From contig CALMVM010000525.1 in assembly GCA_937873255.1 (NCBI GenBank), forward strand, positions 1 to 20,524: 20,524 nt of DNA, given 5' to 3'. Origin of the DNA: an uncultured Verrucomicrobiota bacterium (GTDB taxonomy: Bacteria; Verrucomicrobiota; Verrucomicrobiia; Chthoniobacterales; SZAS-18). Each line of letters begins with the position of its first letter. The first letter of the stretch is position 1. The notes beneath the pieces are model-generated. The model had not been told where the DNA came from. It searched no databases and was given only the letters and a program-made list of their open reading frames with translations. Position numbers and translations under genes: made by a program. This document shows positions 1 through 7,837 of this stretch, piece by piece.

Positions 1-30
1 CCACCCCCCCCCGCCACCCCCCGCCCCCGG
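1..30. repeat. C-rich low-complexity tract, possible G-quadruplex
   Basis: The first 30 bases are almost pure C on the + strand, with runs of nine, six and five C at 4-12, 17-22 and 24-28. On the - strand these are G-runs separated by one to four bases, and the nine-base run can be split, so a G-quadruplex is possible there, with an i-motif on the + strand. The tract ends directly at the proposed TTG start of the first gene (32). It could act in regulation or phase variation, or simply be a tract that is hard to sequence. The sequence alone does not decide this. Confidence 0.5.
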
Positions 31-31
31 T

Positions 32-937
32 TTGCAATTCGGCTTCTCCTCGCTCGGCTGCGTCGCGCTGTCCCCGGCCGAACTGCGCGCCCTGGCGGCC
101 AGACACCGCAGCCGCTTCGTCGAGATTCGCGGCCTGGGCGGTTCGCTGGACCTCGTCGCGCAACTCGCCACCCAACCCGGCGGCGGGGCAGCCGTGCGGG
201 ATTTCTTCCTCGAATCGGACGTGCGTGTGATCCTTGTCGGCTCGTCGTTCCAACTGGCCCGCGCGCCCGAGTCCGCCCGCGCCGGGCTCGCCGCCGAAGC
301 CGAGGCAGGCGAGGCGCTCGGCGCGCGCTGGCTGGGGGTCTTTGGCGGCGGCTGTGGGGGCTATCCGTCCCCCCCCTACCGCGCCGCCAACGCCCGCGCC
401 CACCGCGAGTGGTTCGCCCGCCTGCGCGCGGAACACGGCTGGCGTATCGATCTGCTCATGGAAACGCACGACGCCTTCAGCGGCACGGCCGAGATCCGCG
501 CGTTTTTCGACGGCACCGGCGGCCCGATGCCGCTCCTCTGGGACACCCACCACACCTGGAAGGTTTCCGGCGAACGACTCGCCGACACCTGGGCCGCGCT
601 CGGCGACCACGTGCGCCACGTCCACGTCAAGGACAGCGTTTCCCGACCCTCCGACAACCAGGCTTACACCTACGTCGCGCCCGGGCAGGGCGAGTTCCCG
701 ACGGCGGAATGTCTCACGCTGCTGCGCGAGGTCGGCTTCGACGGCGTGGTTTCGATGGAATGGGAAAAACACTGGCACCCCGCGCTCGCGCCGCTGGACG
801 AAGTGCTGCCCGAATGGAACCGCGTCACCGCGCCGTTTCGCCGCGCGCCGGGCCGCCCGGGGCCTTTCGTCGCGCCCCGGCTTCTGCTGGGTTGCGATTT
901 CGATCAGGCGAAGGTCGTGCCGTCGGCCGGGCCGTAA
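32..937 (+). CDS. Sugar phosphate isomerase/epimerase-like TIM-barrel protein
   Basis: This 301-residue protein looks like the xylose-isomerase-like TIM-barrel (AP endonuclease 2) family, whose members isomerise or epimerise sugars or inositols using a divalent metal. The opening 'QFGFSSLGC' is typical of the family's first strand. Candidate metal ligands fall in the expected order: E144 in 'LLMETHD', D171 in 'LLWDTHHT', H196/H198 in 'RHVHVKD' and E243 in 'SMEWEKHW'. The barrel ends near residue 270; the last 30 residues are Pro/Arg/Gly-rich and do not look like the family. The start is TTG at 32. The frame is also open to the left edge through the C-rich tract, so an upstream start cannot be excluded, although the protein already begins at the family's usual point. 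The exact substrate cannot be told. A small gene follows in another frame, and the boundary between the two is odd. Confidence 0.85.
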   Translation: MQFGFSSLGCVALSPAELRALAARHRSRFVEIRGLGGSLDLVAQLATQPGGGAAVRDFFLESDVRVILVGSSFQLARAPESARAGLAAEAEAGEALGARWLGVFGGGCGGYPSPPYRAANARAHREWFARLRAEHGWRIDLLMETHDAFSGTAEIRAFFDGTGGPMPLLWDTHHTWKVSGERLADTWAALGDHVRHVHVKDSVSRPSDNQAYTYVAPGQGEFPTAECLTLLREVGFDGVVSMEWEKHWHPALAPLDEVLPEWNRVTAPFRRAPGRPGPFVAPRLLLGCDFDQAKVVPSAGP

Positions 938-998
938 TTTCCACGGCGGGGCCGAACAATACGAGGACATCGAATTCGCCGGGGCGTCCGCCGCGCCG

Positions 999-1316
999 GT
1001 GGATTTGCACGCCGCCACGCCCGCCGCGCCGCACCTCGGGAAGCTGCGCATCTATTTCCAGGAAGGTGATGCCTCCACCGGCCGGTTCTACGCCGCCGTC
1101 ACGCCCAAGGGCGGCGCGCACACCGTGCTGTTCGATGTGCGCGGCCCCACGCACCACCCCGACAATCCCGCGCCCACGGGGCTCAAGCAATTCAGCCTCC
1201 TGAAGCTCTACACTTCCGGCGAGTTGGTGGACTGGCTCAAGGCCCGGGGATCGGCCTGCGAGATCGACTGGGACGACCTCGAAATCTGGCAGGGGCGCAC
1301 GCCGGAAACGATCTGA
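999..1316 (+). CDS. Small unknown protein, start unresolved
   Basis: A protein of about 105 residues is read from GTG 999 (TTG 1005 is the next choice) to TGA 1314-1316. I do not recognise the family. It is charged and looks globular, with a 'KLRIYFQEGD' strand-like stretch and a Trp-rich acidic end ('EIDWDDLEIW'). The same frame is open and has coding-like, GC-ending third positions back to about 939 ('HGGAEQYEDIEFAG'), but there is no start codon between 939 and 999. Further back the frame runs antiphase through the isomerase gene. Either the gene starts at 999, or an indel near 870-940 has separated this segment from the preceding gene or from its own N-terminus. It is probably co-transcribed with the isomerase. 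Confidence 0.5.
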   Translation: MDLHAATPAAPHLGKLRIYFQEGDASTGRFYAAVTPKGGAHTVLFDVRGPTHHPDNPAPTGLKQFSLLKLYTSGELVDWLKARGSACEIDWDDLEIWQGRTPETI

Positions 1317-1367
1317 AGCGGTTGCCGAATCGCGTTCGCAGTGCCCTCGTCGTCAGGAAATGCGGCG

Positions 1368-4235
1368 TCAGTTGCGGAGGTGGCGATCTGGGACTTTCGA
1401 TTTGTCACCGTTGGTCCGCGGTTGCGATTCGTCTTGGCGTGGAAATTCGAGGTTGCCCAGTGGCACGCCTAGCAGGAACAACGTTTCCGGCGATAGTTTG
1501 CCCGTCATTTCAAGGGAACGCTCGCATTGGAAACGCAGAATCGCGTCTTGGGTTGTGCGCCCCATCCTACGGTATTCGTCGCCTCCCTCGAATATCACAT
1601 ATCTATTGAACCTATCGAACCTCCCCGACCCTCCCCCCAGGAAGGTCCTGCCGTCACTGCGCTTTTCTGTGGCAAGCGCTAGCTGGACTTTCTCCAATAT
1701 TTCCGGCGTGATAGGCGTACCGGGGTCTCCCAACTCCTCCAGACGGAAGAACAAATCCTTTTCGCCCCGGGTTGCCAAGGCTATCAGCTTGCCAGTCGCG
1801 GCGGCGACGGTGTCCTTCACAAAATCCCTTTCCGCGAAGTCGGCCGGGACGGTCAGCGCCTTTTGCAAGGCGTCCGTGTATTTGCCGGCGGCCAGCAAGG
1901 ACCAGACATTCGCGCACCAGCCCATCTCCGGGTTGGATGGAAACTGCTTGAGGACCCCGCCCAGCTTGTCGCGCACGCTCTCGGCCAAGCCGACTTTGGG
2001 CGCTTTGAGGTATTGTCGAACCTCGGGCCGAATCTGGCCCTTTTTCGTCGCCAGGAAGGCGTCCGTCATCAGCCGCAACTCCGCGATGCTCCGCAGGCAT
2101 TCGGCGGCCTCGGCGCCATAGTAAAGGTAGTCTCCAACATTGGCTTCGACCTCGTCGAGCTTTTTGCGCGCGTCGTCACCCCAGGGTTTGGCGGGGTCTT
2201 TTTCGACGACGAGAGTTTTGACCTCCGCGAGCTTGTCGAACTGCTTCTGGCCGACGCTGTCCTTGCCTTTCCAGTCCGAGTCAAGATGCTGGCGGCGGAT
2301 GAACAGCGAGGATTCGAGTTGCGCGAATGGCGGTTCGGCGTCGGGAGAGCTTCCGTAAAACTTTCTGTAATCCTCGACCTCGGCCGATAGAACTTCCCAG
2401 GTTTTGGGCGTGTCCGGTTTTTTGATCGCCGCCAGCAGCGCGTCGTATCTGGCGGTGCGCGCACGCTCGTCAGCGATGGGTTGCGCACCCGGCGACGGCT
2501 TGGACGACGGAGAACGTCGCGGCTCGGCGACGGTCGTCTGCGTCGGCGTTGGCGAGGCCGTGGAAGTGATCGCAGGGGATGGAGTCGGGTCCACCCGACG
2601 GTATTGCCAATGAACGACGAGTGCCGCCGCCATTCCCAGCGCGACGAGCGAGGACACGAGCTTCCACGGGAAATGTCCGCGGGGCGGCGGGGCCGTCATG
2701 GCCGGCGGTCGGTTCGGCGGCGGGGTCACACCAGTTCCCGCCGCCGTCGCCAGCGCCTCGGCGAATCGTTTCGCGCTGCCGCCGTACCTTTCGCCTCCGT
2801 CCCCGAGCGCGCCGCGCAACAGAAAGCTGCCCGCTTCACCGACGGCCGGGAGCGGCTTGAGCACATCTCCCCGCCCGATGTCCGGCGGGTGGCCGTCGAG
2901 CAATTCATACACGAGCGACGCCAGTGCTTCCACGGCATCGCGGGGCCGACGCGGCGCGGGCGGCTGCGTCGCGTCGAGCGCGACCGTCTCCCCACCGTTG
3001 GATTCCTCGCCGATGCGCGGCTCCAGCCGGTAGTCCGCGCAAATCGCCGGCCACTCCGCCGGCCGCGCCAACGCGGCGGACGGACGCACATCCTCCTGCG
3101 ACGACGACCCGGCCGGCGCGTATGACGGGAAAACCGCACGCACCCGGCGTGGCGTGAATTTCTCCAGCGCCTCCGCGCCACTCGCGGCGAGATCGTCGGC
3201 GATGGCGGCCAGCGAGCCGAGCAGCGGACACACCTCGCCCCACGCCAATTGTCCGCGCTGGCGCAGGAGTTCTTCCAGGTTGAAGGAATACGGCGCGGCG
3301 AGCGGTTCTTCCGGCGCGTCGGCGCGCCGGCCGATGGCTTCCAGGCATTGCTCGATCCGCGTGCGCAACTCCACAGCCGTCTGCGGACGCGCGGCTGGGT
3401 CCTTTTCCAGCATGTCGCCGAGGAGCCGTCGCACGGGCGCGGGGATTTTGGCCGCTTCGAGCACCTCCATCGGTGGCTCGGCGCTGACGTGCTTGCTCTG
3501 CAACTCGAAAATCTGTTCCGCCGATTTCCGTCCCGCCGTGGGCTGGAAGGGCGGCTGTCCGATCAGCGCGAACCAGAGCGTGACGCCCAGGCTGTAGATG
3601 TCGCTGCGCGCATCCGCTTCCAAGTATTGGCATTGCTCGGGGCTGCCGTAGAGCGGGGTGAAACCCGCCCGCTGGCCCGGCTGGGTGAGCTGGCCCGCCG
3701 AGAGGTTGTCGCCGACCGATTTGGCGAGGCCGAAATCGATCAGCTTTAGCACCTCGGCTTCTCCCCCTTCCTCTTCCTCCGTGAACATGAGGTTGGCCGG
3801 CTTCACGTCGCGGTGGACGAGGCCGTTGCGATGGGCGGCGCGCAACGCGCGGGCAGCCTGGTCGATGACGGCGAGCGCGTTGGCAACCGGGAACGGCCCC
3901 CGCTTGGCGACCCGCTCCTCCAGGGTGTCGCCGCCGATGAATTCCATCGCGTAATAATACTGCTGCCCGACCTCGCCTAGGTGGTAGACCGTGGCGACGT
4001 TGGGATGACGGATGGAAGCCGCGATCTTCGCCTCGCGCACAAATCGGTCGCGGGCGAGGATGTCCCGGTTGAGCAACTCGGCCTTGATGACCTTGAGCGC
4101 GACGATCAGGTCGAGGCTGGTGTTGACCGCCTTGTAAGTGATGCCCATACCACCGGACCCGAGCTTGTACGGGCGACCGTCGGCCGTCCGCACGATGCGG
4201 TAGGATTCGTACTGGTCGATTTCTTCCTCGGGCAT
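1368..4235 (-). CDS. Membrane Ser/Thr protein kinase with pseudokinase-like lobe and peptidoglycan-binding-like C-terminus
   Basis: This is a Hanks-type (PknB-like) kinase of 955 residues, read from ATG 4233-4235. The N-terminal kinase domain (about 9-300) is intact: glycine loop 'LGSGGMG' 25-31, K48 in 'VALK', 'HRDVKPAN' 141-148, 'DFG' 167-169, and a 'GSPEQ' activation segment. Residues about 315-500 include a second, degenerate lobe ('ALASLVYELLDGHPP') that resembles a kinase C-lobe without catalytic motifs. One membrane span lies near 524-542, then a Pro/Thr/Ser-rich linker and a long, probably periplasmic region. Residues about 894-922 ('AILRFQ...TGKLSPET') resemble a PG_binding_1 repeat. 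An in-frame start at 4367 would add 44 residues; I prefer 4235 because the fold begins just after it. No Shine-Dalgarno motif precedes it. The substrate is unknown. A role in sensing the cell wall is inferred from the tail only. Confidence 0.9.
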   Translation of the reverse strand: MPEEEIDQYESYRIVRTADGRPYKLGSGGMGITYKAVNTSLDLIVALKVIKAELLNRDILARDRFVREAKIAASIRHPNVATVYHLGEVGQQYYYAMEFIGGDTLEERVAKRGPFPVANALAVIDQAARALRAAHRNGLVHRDVKPANLMFTEEEEGGEAEVLKLIDFGLAKSVGDNLSAGQLTQPGQRAGFTPLYGSPEQCQYLEADARSDIYSLGVTLWFALIGQPPFQPTAGRKSAEQIFELQSKHVSAEPPMEVLEAAKIPAPVRRLLGDMLEKDPAARPQTAVELRTRIEQCLEAIGRRADAPEEPLAAPYSFNLEELLRQRGQLAWGEVCPLLGSLAAIADDLAASGAEALEKFTPRRVRAVFPSYAPAGSSSQEDVRPSAALARPAEWPAICADYRLEPRIGEESNGGETVALDATQPPAPRRPRDAVEALASLVYELLDGHPPDIGRGDVLKPLPAVGEAGSFLLRGALGDGGERYGGSAKRFAEALATAAGTGVTPPPNRPPAMTAPPPRGHFPWKLVSSLVALGMAAALVVHWQYRRVDPTPSPAITSTASPTPTQTTVAEPRRSPSSKPSPGAQPIADERARTARYDALLAAIKKPDTPKTWEVLSAEVEDYRKFYGSSPDAEPPFAQLESSLFIRRQHLDSDWKGKDSVGQKQFDKLAEVKTLVVEKDPAKPWGDDARKKLDEVEANVGDYLYYGAEAAECLRSIAELRLMTDAFLATKKGQIRPEVRQYLKAPKVGLAESVRDKLGGVLKQFPSNPEMGWCANVWSLLAAGKYTDALQKALTVPADFAERDFVKDTVAAATGKLIALATRGEKDLFFRLEELGDPGTPITPEILEKVQLALATEKRSDGRTFLGGGSGRFDRFNRYVIFEGGDEYRRMGRTTQDAILRFQCERSLEMTGKLSPETLFLLGVPLGNLEFPRQDESQPRTNGDKSKVPDRHLRN

Positions 4236-4334
4236 GGCGTATCGCGGTGGTGGGAAGTAGTATCCATCCGCCAATGACGTGGCAAGCAGACGCTTGGACA
4301 CCGCCTTCGCGGTGGTCCGCTTGACCTCTGCGCC

Positions 4335-4541
4335 ATGCGGGCGGTACGCTCGACGCCCGAGGACCACGGCCTACGCGCGACATATCGGCGCAAGGACAAT
4401 TACTGGCAATTCCCCGAGTTCGCGCAACGGTCGCTAACCAGTCTCTCGTTCGTGCCCGATCAATTCACGCTGATGACTTTCCCGCTCGACTTCCATGGCC
4501 GCGACGGCTCTCCGGTCCAGGCGGTGGTGGTGATCGATTAG
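4335..4541 (+). pseudogene. Orphan C-terminal gene fragment, possibly cyclase-family relic
   Basis: The stretch from 4236 to 4567 holds no complete gene. A + strand frame from 4335 to the TAG at 4539-4541 encodes 68 residues. The part after about 4380 reads like a genuine protein end: 'DNYWQFPEF', then 'PLDFHGRDGSPVQAVVVID'. That last segment resembles the C-terminus of cyclase/kynurenine formamidase-like enzymes, which end in a 'PL...G.GSPVRA' pattern. The resemblance comes from memory and is weak. No upstream part of such an enzyme exists in any frame, because the sequence to the left is the kinase gene on the other strand. It is most likely the remnant of a gene truncated by rearrangement. 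Chance similarity is the alternative. Confidence 0.35.
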
Positions 4542-4567
4542 GAACGGCTCGGAAAACCATCCCCACC

Positions 4568-7500
4568 TTATTTGGATGCCTGCGGTGCAGGAGCTTCCGC
4601 CACGGGCTGCGGCTGCGGCTCCGGCGATTTTTTCTCTTCGGCCGGCGGCGGTGGCGTATCACCCTTCGGCGGGTCGTTCTTCTTTTTGCCGTGGCCCGTC
4701 AGCCGTTCGATCACGGAAAAAAACACCGGCGTCAGCAGCAGGCCGAAGAACGTCACGCCGATCATCCCGCTGAACACCGCCGTGCCGAGCACCTGCCGCA
4801 TCTCCGCGCCCGCGCCCGTGGCGACCACCAACGGCACCACGCCGAGAATGAACGCGAAACTCGTCATCAAAATCGGCCGCAGCCGCAACCGCGCGGCGTC
4901 GACCGCCGCCGTGTCGCGGTCCTCGCCGGCGTCCACCTTTTGACGCGCGAACTCCACGATCAAAATCGCGTTCTTGCAGGCCAACCCGACGAGTACCACG
5001 AAAGCGATCTGCGTGAAAATGTTATTGTCCATCCCGCGCAGCAAAATCCCCCCCAGCGCCGAAAATAGACACATCGGCACGATGAGGATGATTGCCAGCG
5101 GAAGGCTCCAACTCTCATACTGCGCGGACAACGCCAAGAACACGAACAACACGCACAGCGGAAAGATGAAAAGCGCCGTGTTGCCCGCGAGTTTTTCCTG
5201 CAACGAAAGCTCCGTCCACTCGTAGCCGAACTGCTCCGAGAGCACGTCTTTCGCGGCCTTCTCCATCTTGGCGATGGCGTCGCCGGAGCTGACTCCGGGC
5301 AGGGTCGATCCGTTCACGTCCGCGCTCGGATAGATGTTGTAGTGCATGATCTTGTCGGGCGCGTTGATCTCTTGCACGTCGAGGAGCGTGCCCAGCGGGA
5401 CCATGCCGCCGGTGGCGTTGCGCGTGTAGAGGTTGCGGATCTGGTCGGGACCGACGCGGAAGGCCGAGTCGGCCTGCATGTTCACCTGGTAGGTGCGCCC
5501 GAGGAAATTGAAGTCGTTGACGTAATACGACCCGAGATTGGCCTGGAGCGTCTGAAAGACCGATTCGATAGGCACGTTGAGTGCCTCGGCTTTTTCGCGG
5601 TCGATGTTGAGGTAGATTTGCGGCACCTGGGGATGCAGCGTGGTGTAAAAATTGGCGAGGCCGCCCTCCTTTTCGCCCGCCGCGATGACGGCGTTGGCCA
5701 TCTGGTTGAGCGCGTCGATGCCGGCGGCGCGACGATCCTGCACCTGGAGCTTGAACCCGCCCGCGTTGCCGATGCCCTGCACCGGCGGCGGCGGCACGAC
5801 CACGACGAACGCATCCTGGATGCTCGACACCAGCCCCTGCACTTTGCCCAGGACGGCCATCATCGTTTGTTCGGGGTGGCCCTTGCGTTCGTCGAATGGT
5901 TTCAGCGGCAGGAAGATCGTCAGCGTGTTGGAGCGATTGGTGAAATCCAGCGCGGACAGGCCGGTGATTTCCACCGAGTTGCTGACGCCGGGCACCTTGA
6001 GCGCCATCCCCGAGATTTGTTTGCGCACGGCCTCGGTGCGCTGCAACGACGCGCCGTCGGGCAACTGCGCGACGCAGATCACGTAGCCCTGGTCCTGCGT
6101 GGGGATGAACCCCGCCGGGATCGTCTTGAAGCCGACGCCCGTCAGCAACAGCAGCCCGGCGTAGACCAACAGTGCCACGAACGAAAACCGGATCAGGCGT
6201 TGCAAAACCCAAGTGTAGCCGCGGTTCGTGGCGTCGAAGGCCTTGTTGAACAGCCGGAAGAACCAGCCGAGCATGAACTCGATGCCGCGCGTGAGCCAAT
6301 CCTTCTTCGCGGTGTGCGGGCGCAGCAGCATCGCGGCGAGGGCGGGCGAGAGCGTCAGCGAATTGAACGCGGAGATCAGCGTCGCCACGGCAATCGTCAG
6401 CGCGAATTGCCGGTAGAACTGCCCCGTCAGCCCCGAGATCAGCGCCGTGGGCACGAACACCGCCGTCAGCACGACGGCGATGGCGACGACCGCGCCGCTG
6501 ACCTCGTCCATCGCCTTCTCGGTGGCTTCGACGGGCGAGTGGCCCTCGTTGAGCCAGCGCTCGACGTTCTCGACGACCACGATGGCGTCGTCCACGACGA
6601 TGCCGATGGCCAGCACCAACCCGAAAAGAGACAGGTTGTTGAGCGAGAAGCCGAATACCTTCATCACCGCGAACGTGCCGATCAGCGACACCGGCACGGC
6701 GCACAACGGGATGATCGTCGCGCGCCACGATTGCAAAAAGACGAGCACCACGATGATGACCAGCACGATGGCCTCGATGAGCGTGTGCAGCACCGCGTGG
6801 ACCGACTCCGCGATGAACGTCGTCGGGTTGTAGGCAATCTCGTATTTCAGCCCCGGCGGGAACGTCGCGGAGAGCCGCTTCATCTCCGCTTGCACGCTCT
6901 CGGCGGTCTGGAGGGCGTTCGCGCCGGGCAACTGGAAAACGCCGATGCCCACGGACGGCTGGCCGCCGAGGTAGGAGCCGTTGACGTAGGTCTTGGCGCC
7001 GAGTTCCGCGTGGCCCACGTCGCCGAGGCGCACGAGCTGGCCGTTGCTGCCGCGCTTGACGATGATGCGCTCGAATTCCTTCGGGTCCGTGAGCCGGCCC
7101 TTGGTGTTGACGATGAGCTGGAAATCCGTGCCGGGCGGGGCGGGTTCCGCGCCGAGCGTGCCGGCGGCGACCTGGACGTTCTGCGCCTGCACGGCGTTGA
7201 TGACATCGCCGCTGGTCAACCCGCGCGCATACATCTTGTCGGGGTTTAGCCACAGCCGCATCGAATACTCGCTCGCGCCGAAGATCGTCACGCTGCCCAC
7301 GCCCTGGATGCGCTTGATGACCTCCTGGACCTGGAGCACGGCGTAGTTCGCCATGTAGAGCGAGTCGTACTTGTTGCCGTCGGACAATAGATTGACGACC
7401 AGCATGATGTTAGGCGACTGCTTCTGGACGGTGACGCCGATGCTGCGCACCTCCGCCGGAAGCTGCGGGGTGGCGATGGCGACCCGGTTTTGTACCAGCA

Positions 7501-7819
7501 CCTGCGCGGTGTCGAGGTTCGTGCCGAGCTTGAAGGTGACGGTGAGCTGCATCGTGCCGTCGCTGGCGCTCTGGCTGCTCATGTAGAGCATGTTCTCGAC
7601 CCCGTTGACCTGCTGCTCGATGGGCGTGGCGACGGTGTCGGCGAGCGTCTGCGGATTCGCGCCGGGATACACGGCGGTGACGACCACCGTTGGCGGCGCG
7701 ATCTCGGGATACGACGCGACCGGCAGCGTCACGTACGCCAGTCCGCCCAGCAGGACCAGCACGATGGACAGCACGATGGCGAAGATCGGCCGATGGATGA
7801 AGAAACGAGCAAAATTCAT
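4568..7819 (-). CDS. RND efflux pump inner-membrane transporter (HAE1/AcrB family)
   Basis: A 1083-residue proton-driven multidrug exporter, the trimeric inner-membrane part of a tripartite RND pump. It starts with the classic 'MNFARFFIHRPIFA' first helix, followed by porter-domain motifs such as 'YPGANPQTLADTV' and 'QNRV'. The proton-relay residues are present: D410 and D411 in 'GIVVDDAIVVVENVE' of TM4 and K949 in 'GLACKNAILIVEF' of TM10. Two sets of helices flank two large periplasmic loops, as in AcrB/MexB. The family usually ends near 1040-1050; here about 39 extra residues follow, rich in Pro, Glu, Lys and Ala ('DTPPPPAEEKK'), a disordered cytoplasmic tail. The gene lies 18 bases after the membrane fusion protein gene, so the two form an operon. 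No TolC-like gene is adjacent. Substrates cannot be predicted. Confidence 0.96.
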   Translation of the reverse strand: MNFARFFIHRPIFAIVLSIVLVLLGGLAYVTLPVASYPEIAPPTVVVTAVYPGANPQTLADTVATPIEQQVNGVENMLYMSSQSASDGTMQLTVTFKLGTNLDTAQVLVQNRVAIATPQLPAEVRSIGVTVQKQSPNIMLVVNLLSDGNKYDSLYMANYAVLQVQEVIKRIQGVGSVTIFGASEYSMRLWLNPDKMYARGLTSGDVINAVQAQNVQVAAGTLGAEPAPPGTDFQLIVNTKGRLTDPKEFERIIVKRGSNGQLVRLGDVGHAELGAKTYVNGSYLGGQPSVGIGVFQLPGANALQTAESVQAEMKRLSATFPPGLKYEIAYNPTTFIAESVHAVLHTLIEAIVLVIIVVLVFLQSWRATIIPLCAVPVSLIGTFAVMKVFGFSLNNLSLFGLVLAIGIVVDDAIVVVENVERWLNEGHSPVEATEKAMDEVSGAVVAIAVVLTAVFVPTALISGLTGQFYRQFALTIAVATLISAFNSLTLSPALAAMLLRPHTAKKDWLTRGIEFMLGWFFRLFNKAFDATNRGYTWVLQRLIRFSFVALLVYAGLLLLTGVGFKTIPAGFIPTQDQGYVICVAQLPDGASLQRTEAVRKQISGMALKVPGVSNSVEITGLSALDFTNRSNTLTIFLPLKPFDERKGHPEQTMMAVLGKVQGLVSSIQDAFVVVVPPPPVQGIGNAGGFKLQVQDRRAAGIDALNQMANAVIAAGEKEGGLANFYTTLHPQVPQIYLNIDREKAEALNVPIESVFQTLQANLGSYYVNDFNFLGRTYQVNMQADSAFRVGPDQIRNLYTRNATGGMVPLGTLLDVQEINAPDKIMHYNIYPSADVNGSTLPGVSSGDAIAKMEKAAKDVLSEQFGYEWTELSLQEKLAGNTALFIFPLCVLFVFLALSAQYESWSLPLAIILIVPMCLFSALGGILLRGMDNNIFTQIAFVVLVGLACKNAILIVEFARQKVDAGEDRDTAAVDAARLRLRPILMTSFAFILGVVPLVVATGAGAEMRQVLGTAVFSGMIGVTFFGLLLTPVFFSVIERLTGHGKKKNDPPKGDTPPPPAEEKKSPEPQPQPVAEAPAPQASK

Positions 7820-7837
7820 GGAGTCGCGGGGCCGGTC

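Noticed and set aside
1317..1367. A terminator between the convergent small gene and the kinase gene
   Set aside because: No stable inverted repeat with a T-run is visible in these 51 bases.
5342..7249. A 635-residue open frame on the + strand, antisense to the RND pump gene
   Set aside because: The translation is dominated by His, Asp, Arg and Gln with no domain signal, while the opposite strand encodes a clear AcrB-type pump. Long antisense frames are expected in GC-rich genes.
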